This document shows positions 9,451 through 18,524 of a stretch of 64,000 bases of DNA, one piece after another. The stretch is taken from positions 56,212 through 120,211 of the forward strand of contig VSDK01027134.1 in assembly GCA_009767595.1 (NCBI GenBank), given 5' to 3'. Position numbers and translations under genes: made by a program. The notes under the pieces are model-generated. The model searched no databases and had not been told where the DNA came from. It saw only the letters and a program-made list of their open reading frames with translations. The DNA comes from Symbiodinium kawagutii (taxonomy: Eukaryota > Sar > Dinophyceae > Suessiales > Symbiodiniaceae). Each line of letters starts with the position of its first letter. The first letter of the stretch is position 1.

Positions 9451-9515
9451 GTAACTATCGTTTTTGATGGTAACTGAACCAAATGAGGCAACTGCGCAAT
9501 GCTTGATTGGCTCAA

Positions 9516-9640
9516 TTTCGCTGCTCAATTTCACCGAGCGCCACCGAAAAGGTGACCGAGCAAATCCTGGCGAAAAAATCCGCCCGGGTTCCGAGGCAAA
9601 TCTTTGCGAAGGTCATGTGCGGTAGCTCAGGAGTATGCCG
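9516..9640 (+). CDS. Candidate exon, hypothetical
   Basis: The frame reads CSISPSATEKVTEQILAKKS, then ARVPRQIFAKVMCGSSG, basic and helix-like. The overlapping minus frame (9512-9721) is also open. No domain recognised. Confidence 0.35.
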
Positions 9641-9915
9641 ATCCACAGGTGGTCCCTCAACCGATTCTGAACCATGGAATGGCTTAGTGGATGCGTGTGA
9701 AATGCTTATTTGATGTTTCAAAAGTATGAAAAGCGGGGTTGATGAATATGACTACTAGGGTTTATACGAAACCCATTTAATAAGTATCATCAGTGGATGT
9801 TCTTCATTAGTGGAGGTTACGAAGGATTTTTTAAAACCGTTTTTAATCACTTAGTAGCTGGAGGTGCAAAGGTGTAAGGTGTATGGGCCAGCCCATGGAA
9901 TGAGGTTGTCCTTAG

Positions 9916-10090
9916 ATAGACTACCCCAAGGGCTATGGGCATGGTGTGTGTCTTGGGTGGCCGCAACAGACATCCCTAGGGGTGAACGTCGGCAAGCAGA
10001 ATAGCCTTCCAAGGGGATATCCATCCATCAATCTTTGGTCATCCCTTGATAAAGTATTCATTTTTCTTGGCGCAAGAGGATCATTTAGGG
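9916..10090 (+). CDS. Candidate exon upstream of an F1 intron-like element
   Basis: Acceptor gtccttag (ends 9915). A 58-codon frame with no ATG: IDYPKGYGHGVCLGWPQQTS, LGVNVGKQNSLPRGYPSINL, WSSLDKVFIFLGARGSF. It ends at AGG G|GT (10090/10091), the left border of an F1 element, and is in phase with 10183. A shorter competing frame (RLPQGLWAWCVSW...) ends earlier. The in-phase join favours this frame. No family recognised. Confidence 0.5.
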
Positions 10091-10182
10091 GTTTCTCAAA
10101 ATAGGGGACCCCCTAAGTCATCCAGTTTATTAACCATTTATAGTACTAAGCCATCTATTGTTTGGGCTCCCTATGGCTTGAG
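10091..10182 (+). mobile_element. F1 element, intron-like (GT...AG, phase 1)
   Basis: The 92-bp segment runs from GTTTCTCAAAATAGGGGACC to GGCTTGAG, inside an F1 element whose terminal bases remain in the exons. Removal joins 9916-10090 to 10183-10317 in phase 1 (codon G|AA). Confidence 0.6.
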
Positions 10183-10317
10183 AACTCACCATGGCTTGGA
10201 GATTCGCCACGCATAGGCTGATTGTGGACCAATACCAATGGATACCAATACCAGCACCCAACCAACTAATACCAATGGATACCAACCATAATTGGTTTAC
10301 CAACTACTATACTAGCT
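10183..10317 (+). CDS. Candidate exon downstream of F1
   Basis: In phase with 9916-10090: (E)LTMAWRFATHRLIVDQYQW, then a Pro/Asn/Tyr-rich repetitive tail derived from ATACCAATGGATACC-type repeats, to TGA at 10318. The true exon may end within the first 20-25 codons, before the repeats. Confidence 0.4.
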
Positions 10318-10419
10318 GATATTTACCTATACTAGCAGGTATTGGTATACTAACCATAATTGGTTTACCAACTACTATACAACCATAGGTGTATCATGGT
10401 GTATCAATCGGTTGTCGGT

Positions 10420-10515
10420 TATCGGACTGCGGGTTCTCCCAGCCTCCTGAGAGCAGCTCCCAGCGACTGCATGAATCGAAGCAACCTTCCGCACCATCCG
10501 ATGACCAGCCAGCCG
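10420..10515 (+). CDS. Candidate exon, hypothetical
   Basis: The frame YRTAGSPSLLRAAPSDCMNR, then SNLPHHPMTSQP, ends at TAG 10516 where a decanucleotide repeat begins. GC-rich relative to its flanks. The minus strand is also open (10375-10566) because of the repeat. Confidence 0.4.
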
Positions 10516-10568
10516 TAGCCAGCCATAGCCAGCCATAGCCAGCCATATCCAGCCATAGCCAGCCATTT
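10509..10568. repeat. CCAGCCATAG decanucleotide tandem repeat
   Basis: About six units of CCAGCCATAG with small changes (CCAGCCGTAG, CCAGCCATAT). On the minus strand it gives a GYGWLAMA-type artefact frame. Confidence 0.9.
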
Positions 10569-10661
10569 AGCTGAGTTAACTAAAGAATTTTTCGTTTAAC
10601 CACCATTTGGTGGCGTTTTGATTTTCAACCACTTAACCATTTGACAATTTATGGGCTGACC

Positions 10662-10785
10662 ATGGACCTTCCTGATGGTGGGAGTCTCCCTTTGTCGACA
10701 GCCCTGCCCTGCAATGAAGTCTTCCCCAGAAGCAACAATTCTTTGTGGCTGGGGTTTCCCAGGTGTTTTCCCCAGATGGCTACGG
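10662..10785 (+). CDS. Candidate exon joined to a membrane segment by F2
   Basis: The ATG frame MDLPDGGSLPLSTALPCNEV, FPRSNNSLWLGFPRCFPQMA ends T G|GT (10785/10786) inside the left terminal repeat of an F2 element. With the 105-bp GT-AG segment 10786-10890 removed, it joins in phase 1 to 10891-11227. It could be a first coding exon, though the frame is also open upstream of the ATG. Function unknown. Confidence 0.5.
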
Positions 10786-10888
10786 GTCAATATTAACCAA
10801 CTAATAATGGGGGATAATAACCACTAATGATAAGGAAACCAATGGTTAATGATGGGGAACCAGGGGTACAGGGTTTTGACCCACAGCC
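10778..10888 (-). mobile_element. F2 element, intron-like
   Basis: A 111-bp element, GGCTACGGGTCAATATT ... TTTTGACCCACAGCC, in reverse orientation relative to copy 1. The flanking direct repeat is AGAT (10774-10777 and 10889-10892). A GT (10786) in the left terminal repeat and the AG of the AGAT duplication (10889-10890) make a perfect GT-AG pair. Removing 10786-10890 fuses the two neighbouring frames in phase, whereas reading through meets TAA inside the element. Confidence 0.8.
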
Positions 10889-10890
10889 AG

Positions 10891-11227
10891 ATAGCTCACA
10901 AGCTATAAGGGGTTCTTACTTCTCTATGGTAGGGCCTTCAATGGGCGCTTTTTTTGCCGCTGCTCTGCCGCCGCTCATGCTTGTCTCCCTTTGTCTCCCC
11001 TTTGTGTCCTTTTGTCTCCCTTTATGGTGCACACCCTGGAAATCCTTGTGCGCAATGCACCCGCTATCTGGGGTCTATGCTGGTGTAATTTACTACCAGA
11101 CGGCAGGAATGACTAATTGGCGGTTGTCAGCCATTTTGGAGTTGCTGTTCTATGATGTTCCCCAAGTTGTCATTGGATTTGCCATGAAGCATAGTCAAAC
11201 AGATGCAAAGGGCAAGCGTCTTCTGTA
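10891..11227 (+). CDS. Candidate exon, multi-pass membrane segment
   Basis: In phase with 10662-10785 across F2. After SSQAIRGSYFSMVG there is a long hydrophobic stretch (FFAAALPPLMLVSLCLPFVS then FCLPLW), then YYQTAGMTNWRLSAILELLF and YDVPQVVIGFAMKHSQTD. At least two membrane helices are likely. ELLFYDVPQVVI recalls the E-D-x-P-Q motif after a helix in XK-related and many protist membrane proteins; this is a weak resemblance. The end is uncertain: TAG at 11226, or an earlier donor. Confidence 0.5.
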
Positions 11228-11502
11228 GAATTGGATTTCCAATCTCGGTTTTCTTGGGCTCACTCGTGACACTTGATCTCGCCATGACAAGTCCCAAGAA
11301 GCAGGGCATTTCATGGCATGGAGCCACCCCACCCTCCATGACTTTGGGTGAGCCAATCGCGCACCTCCGCAGCATTTCAAAGATCTCGTGGGAATTGTGG
11401 AGCATATTCCTTGAGATAAAAGTGCCCGGGACGACAGTACGGATGGGTGACGGGTGCTTCCGAAATGTCTATGATGAAGCTTATAGAGAGGAGGGAACTT
11501 GA
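11228..11502 (+). CDS. Candidate exon, hypothetical
   Basis: A different frame overlaps the end of the previous one and continues GFPISVFLGSLVTLDLAMTS, then a hydrophilic part and ISKISWELWSIFLEI, to TGA. It may belong to the same membrane protein after an intron or frameshift. The minus frame 11127-11405 is also open. Confidence 0.35.
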
Positions 11503-12115
11503 CCCGATCTATGATATGGGGACCTGAATTATCCTTTTGTTGCAGACTCTTTTTCTAGACAATGCCGTTGGGGTTTCAGTTTAGCACAAATCTGTAGCTT
11601 GTCAAAAGCAATCGTTGGATGGGATGTCACTCATTGCTACTGGATGCACCATCGACATAAATATGTAATTTCATATTTGCTTTAACAATGGCAAGGAAGT
11701 GGGATAGCAAATTAGCCACAGTGGTATGCCCGGGTACCATCGATACTGATCATTTTTTTGGGGGGATCAGTGTGCATTCTCTGGTTGGTGGTTTCATAGA
11801 TTGTTTTCCTCAATATTTGGGATAGTTGGTTGCTTGAATTCTTGGGATAGCTTGTAACCACGAACCAGTAATGGACAAAGTGAAAAGACGGCAATTTTAC
11901 CCGTACATCCGAGCACCATCTTCTTTGTATCGCATGTGCCTGCAGTCCAACAAGAATCCCCAACTGTCTCTATATCCTGGGATTTCACCACCATAGAAAC
12001 AATGGTTGATCCTCAAAATGATAGATGAATGTTGATGGATCAATAAGTTAGTCAACCATTGAACAGCGCTTGGTAAAAACATAATGGTTAATGTAGAGTC
12101 AAACAATGGACATAT
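11503..12115. other. Presumed intron
   Basis: No convincing exon. Minus frames at 11712-12133 have no splice signals. The 3' part is AACCAT-rich. Confidence 0.4.
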
Positions 12116-12119
12116 ATGG

Positions 12120-12222
12120 TGGTGGTTTCTCAAAATGGGGGTGCACCCAAATCGACCATTCTAAACCATCTTCTAGCAACAAACCAACCATTTTTGGGTC
12201 CCCCTTTGGCTTGAGAAACTTC
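12120..12222 (+). mobile_element. F1 element supplying an acceptor
   Basis: GGTGGTTTCTCAAAATGGGG ... CCCCCTTTGGCTTGAGAAACTTCC. Its GAG (AG at 12214-12215) lies exactly where an 87-codon open frame begins, in the same phase as other F1 copies. Confidence 0.8.
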
Positions 12223-12478
12223 CATACATGAACATAAGAGACCTTCAAACCAGATTGACCACCTAGGACTCCGAACATTTGCTGCGCCATTTTCGCACAC
12301 TCAACGTGGCCGGGATGTGTTGAGCTGCCACCCGCACCGGGTCCTGGTCGTCCGCGCGCCCAAGGAGGATGACAACCTTCAGCCCTCAGATGGCAATGAC
12401 CATCGACTGCGACAAGCTCTTGTCCGTTCCATCTGGGTGCCCAGGGGAGAGACCAGCTGTCATGGCTGCCTTGGGGAT
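12216..12478 (+). CDS. Candidate exon, hypothetical, long
   Basis: Begins at the F1 acceptor GAG|AA. The frame reads TSIHEHKRPSNQIDHLGLRT, FAAPFSHTQRGRDVLSCHPH, RVLVVRAPKEDDNLQPSDGN, DHRLRQALVRSIWVPRGETS, ending CHGCLGD and TGA at 12479. Composition is even and strongly protein-like, with a CHPH/SCHGC cysteine-histidine pattern but no recognised domain. The antisense frame (12099-12572) is also open but Gly/Pro/His-rich. Confidence 0.55.
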
Positions 12479-12479
12479 T

Positions 12480-13020
12480 GAAGTTGTTGGTTAGTCCGTA
12501 GAGCTGAGCCTGCCATAGGGTAAGAACATAACTGTATCGTTTATTTGCTTCGTTCTTGAAGTGGTGTCTCATTGTGATCTGACGTCGAGGAGATCGTAAG
12601 TGTTGCGATCATCGCAGAGGATTTGCCAGTTGAAACCCACTATTTTAGTCAATTTACCCATTGAAACTGGTGATCTTCCGTAGCCAGTCATGTTTTTGTC
12701 AAGGGTCTTGAGACAGTGGTCATGGGCAATGACACACAGACACAAGTACATTCAAATCCTGTTTACTTAGGGAACTGGCACGTTCCAAACAAAAAGTGTT
12801 GTCCCGTTGTCTTCCATTCACAACCTCTATTACTTGTTAATTTTGGGTTGGACTGCTTTTGCAGGTTTCACTTCAACTTTTCGTGTGGGGTGGACCTTCA
12901 CGTTCTCTAGCGCTCATAAGAACAGCAACTACAAACTACAGGATGGAACCAGTGGATGAGATGACTACTGTTGCAGCTTCAATCGCGTGGCAGGTATTTG
13001 ACTCCTCTGCCTCCAGCTGT
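12480..13020. other. Presumed intron
   Basis: Short open frames at 12569-12751 (minus) and 12716-12910 (plus), without clear splice sites. Confidence 0.35.
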
Positions 13021-13022
13021 TA

Positions 13023-13320
13023 ACCTGCAGTATGGAGCAGGAAAGGCAACAGACGAGCATTCAGAGGAGCGAAGCTGGGCCGATGGTGAAAGTTGCGGTG
13101 AATTGAGACAATCCTGGTTGGTCTGAGTGCGGGCGGGCTGCTTCAGCAGCTTGTTGCTTGGCTTGCTGCTTCAGCAGGTCGGTTGGTCGCTTGCTGAATT
13201 CCATGGAAATTCCGAGTGTACCCAGGTTTGGGCAACTGCCAAGAGGCAAGCTCCGACTCCTCAAAATGCTAGATCTTGTGGCGGTGAGGGCACCAGCACG
13301 TGTTTTGTTATTTTGAGTAC
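13023..13320 (+). pseudogene. Candidate coding region with an in-frame TGA
   Basis: The frame AGKATDEHSEERSWADGESC...LRQSWLV meets a TGA, then continues in the same frame with a Leu-rich signal-peptide-like stretch (CFSSLLLGLLLQQVGWSL) and AEFHGNSECTQVWATAKRQA. The minus frame 13061-13324 (FSKRPTDLLKQQAKQQAAEA) is equally plausible and uninterrupted. Strand and status undecided. Confidence 0.3.
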
Positions 13321-13814
13321 GCAACGTATGTTTTCTTGTTTGGTGACCATGACTGTGGTCATATGCGGTCCTTTTGCATCTTTTGCTGGTTATACCACGT
13401 CACACCGTTCCAATACTGCTTGGTTATTCCACCTCACTTGTGGCTCATGGTATAGTCATTCCTGGCCGGTCGTAACTTTTCCCATGTGCTATCTCTGAAA
13501 GGTGAGCCTAAAGGGAGAAGTAGTTGCCGTTGCGCCAGCGCTGATGTACCATTTTTAGGCGTTCACAGAAGATAGGTATTCCCAAGAACCCGCAATTCAT
13601 TGGCAGGATAGCTATCCCATCAATTTTGGTGCCATGTTTTTTTCACGAGCTCATTTCATCATTTGCCTTACGTTGTTTATCCCGGTTGGATGGAGCCTAT
13701 GCAGACATCACAGTTTAGCTCGACCTGCACTGGTGACATTGATCCGCAGCTACCGGGATCTAAATTCCAGTGGTTGTTTTTTCTCGACCGTTCACTGTTC
13801 ACCACATTGGTAGA

Positions 13815-14050
13815 TCCTTGGGTCATGCCAGTTGTTGGTCAACCGTTCCATTTCAGAAGGACAAGTTGTTGGGTCATGCCAGTTGTTGGTCAACCGTTCC
13901 ATTTCAGAAGGACAAGTTGTTGGGTCATGCCAGTTGTTGGTCAACCGTTCCATTTCTCTTCAGGACAAGTTGTTGGGTCATGCCAGTTGTTGGTCAACCG
14001 TTCCATTTCTCTTCAGGACAAGTTGTTGGGTCATGCCAGTTGTTGGTCAG
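13815..14050. repeat. 51/53-bp minisatellite, five copies
   Basis: Units begin GGTCATGCCAGTTGTTGG at 13821, 13872, 13923, 13976 and 14029. The first two periods are 51 bp; the last two are 53 bp because TCAGAAGG is replaced by TCTCTTCAGG. Frames of 79-147 codons over it are repeat translations. Confidence 0.92.
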
Positions 14051-14284
14051 CTACAGATCCAGTTTGGGTAGGACACACAAAGTCGCAGGAGTTTGGTAGC
14101 TACTGATGATTGGTAGCTATCTTGGTCATTGGTCATTGGTCATTACCATAGATCTTCCATTGGTCATTGGTAGCTACTGATCCAGCTGGCGAGCGCTCCC
14201 GCAGGACGATACCCAATCTACTCCGAAACAAGATCCCGGCAACCTGGCAGCACATGTAATGACCGGATAGTAAGATCTATAAAT

Positions 14285-14382
14285 AGAAAGATAGATAGAT
14301 TAGATTAGATTAGATTGGATTAGATTTAGTTAGATTAGATTAGATTAGATGAGATGAGATGAGATGAGATGAGATAGATACT
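14285..14382. repeat. TTAGA/GATGA pentanucleotide repeat
   Basis: GATTA units passing into GATGA units and GATAGATA. Confidence 0.92.
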
Positions 14383-14399
14383 GCAAATAGATGTCAGAC

Positions 14400-14900
14400 A
14401 CACCGTGAACGAAACAATTGATCGACTTATATAATTGTGCCCCGCCATTTGGTGCGAGGACATAGGTCTACCAGTGTAGCTTCCAGGGGCACATGTTTAC
14501 CGCCAGCTTAGCTACATGTTGGCTGGGGCTTAGGGTAACTCTACGTTTGATTCATCACTGATCTGTGGGATGACTTTCCAAGAGTACTTCGACTTTGAAC
14601 AGAAGCCATTCGACAGTCTATGTCTGCATTGGGCTGTCAGCTTTATGCTATACGATTATTTTACATCTGATCGGAGGCATAGTTGACGCCATTGACAAAT
14701 CCTTTTTCAATCTGTTGGCTGCACCCCTTTCGTCACATGTGTCCCACTGATCAGGCCCTAGTCGTCGGGTGTGCTTGCTTGATTTCGTTGCTGTTGCTTT
14801 CTCCCATCAGCCATATGATTGAGTTTGAAACATTATCAAACACTGCTTGAATCCTTGATGTTTCATTGTTTCAGAAAGATGATTGAGTCAGAAACACTGC
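14400..14900. other. Stretch without supported gene
   Basis: Contains an imperfect direct repeat (CACTGCTTGAATCCTTGATG at 14843 and CACTGCTTGGATTCTTGATG near 14896). No exon supported. Confidence 0.4.
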
Positions 14901-14919
14901 TTGGATTCTTGATGTTCCA

Positions 14920-15135
14920 ATGGTGTCCGAAACCGTCTTGGCCACCGGAATCGAAGCTTCCATTCGCTTATTGCTGACTTTTGATGGTCATGTCAAACCT
15001 GGTTTGACAATCACAGAAGAAAGAGTTTTGCTCACAGTTCAACGGAGTTCTTCCATTTCGAAGTTTGCAGTGGGAACATTCCTTCCTCAGATCTGGCAAA
15101 GGTCAATGTGCAAGAATGTCTTGAGGCACAGGTGA
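14920..15135 (+). CDS. Candidate exon, hypothetical
   Basis: The ATG frame reads VSETVLATGIEASIRLLLTF, DGHVKPGLTITEERVLLTVQ, RSSSISKFAVGTFLPQIWQ. Beta-rich composition and no domain recognised. It overlaps the next candidate by a few codons in another frame. Confidence 0.4.
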   Translation: MVSETVLATGIEASIRLLLTFDGHVKPGLTITEERVLLTVQRSSSISKFAVGTFLPQIWQRSMCKNVLRHR

Positions 15136-15227
15136 TACCAATAATCCATTCTGTTTATATGCAGATCCCCAGTCTCGTCCTTGGCAACGGGCATGTTGTG
15201 TACAATGTTTTCCACGTCGCGATATTG

Positions 15228-15437
15228 CTGGGGAAGCCTGGGGGTCCGCCGAGGACAATTTGCCAATTTGGTGACAGCTACAGATCCTTGGGTCTAAGCT
15301 CGGATGGTTGGGATGGAAATCCATGTAGAGGGCGGGACGTGGCATTTCAGAGTGAATTTCCAATCTCAAGGGTCTATGAATATTGGTTATGTGACGTGGA
15401 TAATCATCATGGCTATAGAATATCAGCTATACAATGA
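15228..15437 (+). CDS. Candidate exon, hypothetical
   Basis: The frame reads LLGKPGGPPRTICQFGDSYR, SLGLSSDGWDGNPCRGRDVA, FQSEFPISRVYEYWLCD. A Gly/Asp-rich segment with three cysteines. The antisense frame (15103-15369) is also open. Confidence 0.35.
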   Translation: MGKPGGPPRTICQFGDSYRSLGLSSDGWDGNPCRGRDVAFQSEFPISRVYEYWLCDVDNHHGYRISAIQ

Positions 15438-15527
15438 TGGTAGCATAATGATGGTTGTAGAATAATGGTCCTCCAAAGATGGTTATATCAAAATGGACAT
15501 ATGCCAAGTAGTAACTCATCAACGTCC

Positions 15528-15605
15528 ATGACCCTCAAGACGCTGCATGCCGCAGCAGTGCTACACAGTGGTCCTTCTACCGACGGTCTGTGTTGGATGA
15601 TCAGC
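15528..15605 (+). CDS. Candidate short exon
   Basis: The frame SMTLKTLHAAAVLHSGPSTD, GLCWMISS ends in TGA. Compact and helix-like, with no clear acceptor. Confidence 0.3.
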
Positions 15606-15810
15606 TCATGAGCTTTTGGATGAGCTTTCAAGCATTCTCATGCCTGGATGGCTTATACCCACGAATTCGTATGTTTTTAGTGTTTTTGGGATATGATGGA
15701 TTTACCATAGAACCACTAAAGATATATTTTTAGCAAGGGATCTATAAGCCACCAAGACAATGCAGTTGACAAATGGGGTCATCCATTGGAAGGACCTCCA
15801 GCAATAGGCA

Positions 15811-16110
15811 ATGGCACTTTCGGGGCTGTGTGCAAATGGAGATCTACGAGGAAGAATCCACAATTATGATTCTGCTGCCGCTGCCCATGAACATAACGAA
15901 GATGATGAAAAAGATGATTGTGAAGATGAAGATCACGATGAAGATGAAACTGAAGATGATGAAGATCATGATGAAGATGAAGATCATGATGAAGATGATG
16001 AAGAAGAAGATGATGATCATGGTAGTGGTGGTGGTGATGATGATCATCATGACTCCCTCAAAAATGAGGAGCACAAACACTGTGTGCCACCCCCGTCGGA
16101 AACGTGCTGA
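15811..16110 (+). CDS. Acidic open frame over a GAT/GAA repeat
   Basis: 99 codons. About 20 ordinary residues (LSGLCANGDLRGRIHNYDSA) are followed by a run of Asp/Glu/His encoded by imperfect GATGAA repeats (15898-16050), then HCVPPPSETC and a stop. It may be an acidic tail or just an open microsatellite. Confidence 0.3.
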   Translation: MALSGLCANGDLRGRIHNYDSAAAAHEHNEDDEKDDCEDEDHDEDETEDDEDHDEDEDHDEDDEEEDDDHGSGGGDDDHHDSLKNEEHKHCVPPPSETC

Positions 16111-16119
16111 AGCCATGTC

Positions 16120-16243
16120 GTGATTGTCATGGCTTCCCAAAAGCACTTCACTCGGGATGGTTGGGGACCAGCCGTTCACCATCAACCACAACAACAGCCA
16201 CATCAACCTCAATCATTAACCAGCACTTGTTGGTGGTTTGATT
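16120..16243 (+). CDS. Candidate exon, Gln/His/Pro-rich
   Basis: The frame VMASQKHFTRDGWGPAVHHQ, PQQQPHQPQSLTS runs into the F3 element near 16227. The first half is convincing and the second half is low-complexity. Confidence 0.35.
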
Positions 16244-16326
16244 GACTTTTCTATTTTCCCTATTGATCATTAACAAATGGTTGGTTGACTAATATTTTTC
16301 ATAGGGATTGAAACCACCAACCAGAT
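16229..16326 (+). mobile_element. F3 inverted-repeat element
   Basis: Left GTTGGTGGTTTGA and right TTGAAACCACCAACCAG, with the F3 interior CATTAACAAATGGTTGGTTGACTAATATTTTTC. A possible duplication is ATTAA, but it is offset from the left terminal repeat. Confidence 0.75.
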
Positions 16327-16600
16327 TAAGATGGCCAAAAAGTACCATGAACCACCATTCTCAACCATCACAGTTACCACCAACCACCATTTTCCCAGCT
16401 TTCCCAGGATTTTGTTGGTGTTAATTAATCATCAATCATTGACTATAGTCATTGATAGCCATGATTTCAGAATTCAGCATTTATCACCATTAATAATAGC
16501 CATTCTTAGCATTGATAATAACCATTAATAGCCATGTCATAATTCAACACTACATGGTCAACCATCATGAACGTTCGCCTTCGCCAAAAATGTGACTTTT

Positions 16601-16690
16601 CAGCCCCCCATGAGGACCTTCATGAGAAGCTGTCCTACTTAGCACAGAAGCAGTGGGTTGAGGAGCCGTGGACGAGACCAACAGCTTTCC
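16601..16690 (+). CDS. Candidate exon, hypothetical
   Basis: Acceptor gacttttcag (ends 16600). The frame reads PHEDLHEKLSYLAQKQWVEE, PWTRPTAFQ, helix-like. It is followed by GGTTCCAAGGG tandem units (16690-16740) that stay open by chance. Confidence 0.45.
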
Positions 16691-16959
16691 AACGGGTTTC
16701 CAAGGGGGTTCCAAGGGGGTTCCAAGGGGTTCCAACAGGTGTCCAGCACCATATATCATGATTATATGATATAGTGATTATTCACAATGATCAGTATATG
16801 ATAATCACTGATGACGATCACTGACACCATGAAGAGCCATCAATAATCATGAATCGCCGTCACTAAGACCATTGATAGCTAGAAATAATGATCAATCAAA
16901 ACCAGGGCCACTGTAACTATAAAAACCTTTCTGGTCATGTTACGAGTCGGGACATATCA

Positions 16960-17091
16960 ATGCCCCAGCATATGCAAAAACTCCCGGTAGCATCAGGCCG
17001 CGTGAGCATCTGCTGTGTTTTCTTGCGTGTAGGGCTTGCGAACCCTGCCTTTAGAATCTTGAGACTTCATGATCCAAAATTCATAGATGCA
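16960..17091 (+). CDS. Candidate exon, hypothetical
   Basis: The frame reads SMPQHMQKLPVASGRVSICC, VFLRVGLANPAFRILRLHDP, KFIDA, to TAG. It is mixed hydrophobic/basic. Confidence 0.35.
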
Positions 17092-17156
17092 TAGCTGGAT
17101 TCCGCGCAAGCTCGCCTAAGTGAATGCGAAGCTACGCATAAGGCAACATCCCTCTC

Positions 17157-17414
17157 TTGGCACCAAAGGCCTCCGCCATGCCTCCGAAGCAACCATATCA
17201 GTCAAGCGGTGACAAGAGACCAAGATGCAGAGCGAAGAACCAGGTCTTCAAGCTCTTCCGCCACAATCTCTTCGTTATGCATCTGACTCTTCTGCGTGCA
17301 ATGAGAAACCACTGCCGCGTCAGCAGTTCATTTGGTGAATCTTCCAAACCACTTCCGCGCAAGCTCCAGTTGGCCCATCTGCTGTGGGGAAGGGGAACCC
17401 CGTTGTGCGTATAA
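17157..17414 (+). CDS. Candidate exon, basic protein segment
   Basis: The frame reads APKASAMPPKQPYQSSGDKR, PRCRAKNQVFKLFRHNLFVM, then RAMRNHCRVSSSFGESSKPL and PRKLQLAHLLWG. It is Lys/Arg-rich. No domain recognised. CGCGCAAGC motifs occur in and just upstream of it (see 61090). Confidence 0.35.
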   Translation: MAPKASAMPPKQPYQSSGDKRPRCRAKNQVFKLFRHNLFVMHLTLLRAMRNHCRVSSSFGESSKPLPRKLQLAHLLWGRGTPLCV

Positions 17415-17552
17415 AATGATATGACCTAAGCCCAAGCTGCCAGATAATTCGCTGAACTATTAGCCGTTTGGCTGAATCACAAGCTGACATTGGCTGGTAA
17501 CTTGGTTTATTCTCTACTAATAGCTGACATTAGCTGAACTACTAGCTGACAA

Positions 17553-17738
17553 TTGTTTCGTCAATATATAGCGTTGGCAAAAGCTGTTTGTGAAACCTCC
17601 CAGCCCAAGGCTTTTTCACATTACCAGTTGGGTCTAAACTCCAGTGGCGCAAGGGAGCAAGTGACAGCGTGCAGCGCAAAGCAATGGCTTGAAATCACTT
17701 GCGTTGAACCCGATTCCGTTGGAGTCATTCACCTGTGA
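17553..17738 (+). CDS. Candidate exon ending in a stop
   Basis: The frame reads ALAKAVCETSQPKAFSHYQL, GLNSSGAREQVTACSAKQWL, EITCVEPDSVGVIHL, to TGA at 17736. Very even composition; it could be a C-terminal exon. No family recognised. Confidence 0.45.
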   Translation: MFRQYIALAKAVCETSQPKAFSHYQLGLNSSGAREQVTACSAKQWLEITCVEPDSVGVIHL

Positions 17739-17842
17739 TATCACAGTCATTTCCTATGGATATCATGATGTTAACCAGTCATTAACCTATGGAGAACCAG
17801 TTGATATCTCAGTCACCCCTTGGTGAAAACTCGCCGCCCTTC

Positions 17843-17923
17843 AAGAACTTCTACCTCCCTGTTGTCGTGAAAACGGGATACCTGAAGGCTACCGCAACCA
17901 CCATTCGTACCCTCATACGGTGG
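17843..17923 (+). CDS. Candidate exon upstream of F1
   Basis: Acceptor gcccttcaag (ends 17842). In the usual F1 phase the frame reads (E)LLPPCCRENGIPEGYRNHH, SYPHTV, ending G|GT at 17923/17924. A second frame (FKNFYLPVVVKTGYLKATAT) is equally open, and also joins in phase across the element. Confidence 0.4.
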
Positions 17924-18010
17924 GTTCTCAAAGTGGGGGCATCCCCAAATCATCCAATATTGGTTATTTACTTTAATAAACACCCCATTTTTTGGATTCC
18001 CCATTCCAAG
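17924..18010 (+). mobile_element. F1 element, intron-like
   Basis: An 87-bp GT-AG segment (GTTCTCAAAGTGGGGGCATC ... ATTCCAAG) inside a diverged F1 element. Its length is divisible by three, so both flanking frames keep their register. Confidence 0.55.
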
Positions 18011-18056
18011 AAAACCTATATCGAACAATCAGTACAGGAAACAAGCATCACTTGGC
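18011..18056 (+). CDS. Candidate exon between F1 and F2
   Basis: Continues 17843-17923 as (E)NLYRTISTGNKHHLAM or, in the alternative frame, KTYIEQSVQETSITW. It ends at an F2-like left terminus (GGCCATGG|GTCAC). Confidence 0.35.
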
Positions 18057-18212
18057 CATGGGTCACTTCACTCTGTCCCCCTGGTTCCCCTATCACCAAC
18101 CATTGTTCTCCCTATGAAATTGTTGGTGAGTAGCCCCCATGAAAGTTGGTTGATTCAAGCCTTGACCATTAGTCCCCATTCGTTGGTTGATTCATATCGA
18201 CCCATTGCCACA
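18057..18212 (+). mobile_element. F2 element, diverged
   Basis: GGCCATGGGTCACTTCACTC ... ATATCGACCCATTGCC with the F2 core (CCCCCTGGTTCCCCTATCAC) and an extra internal duplication near GTCCCCATTCGTTGGTTGATTC. Confidence 0.65.
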
Positions 18213-18412
18213 TCATTTATTGTCATGATTACTTTTACTGTCATTATTATTAGTACGAACATTTGGTCAATTCTTGTTATCATTATTGATAGTACTATTG
18301 TACTGATTAATTCTTGTTATCATTAATTCTTCTTATCATTATTGTTATAATTAGCTATTGTAATTGATAGTACTGATAATAATCAACCTGCAGATTTCAT
18401 CTCCATTTGCAG

Positions 18413-18520
18413 GAAGCTTCTGGTGAAACCCAGAAGCCATTTGGAGATGACTTTGTCAAGGCTTCGAACCAGGCTGCGCTTAAAGTCCCTTCCAATTTTT
18501 TGCTAAGGCACAAAACATCA
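18413..18520 (+). CDS. Candidate exon left of an F3 element
   Basis: Acceptor ctccatttgcag (ends 18412). The frame reads EASGETQKPFGDDFVKASNQ, AALKVPSNFLLRHKTS, to the F3 duplication GAGA at 18521. An internal donor (AAA|GTCC, 18484/18485) is an alternative end. One of the most convincing segments of the window. Function unknown. Confidence 0.55.
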
Positions 18521-18524
18521 GAGA

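Noticed and set aside
13770..14106. Repeat protein FHFRRTSCWVMPVVGQP in several frames
   Set aside because: A 51/53-bp minisatellite; the 53-bp units shift frame, so no single protein repeat is maintained.
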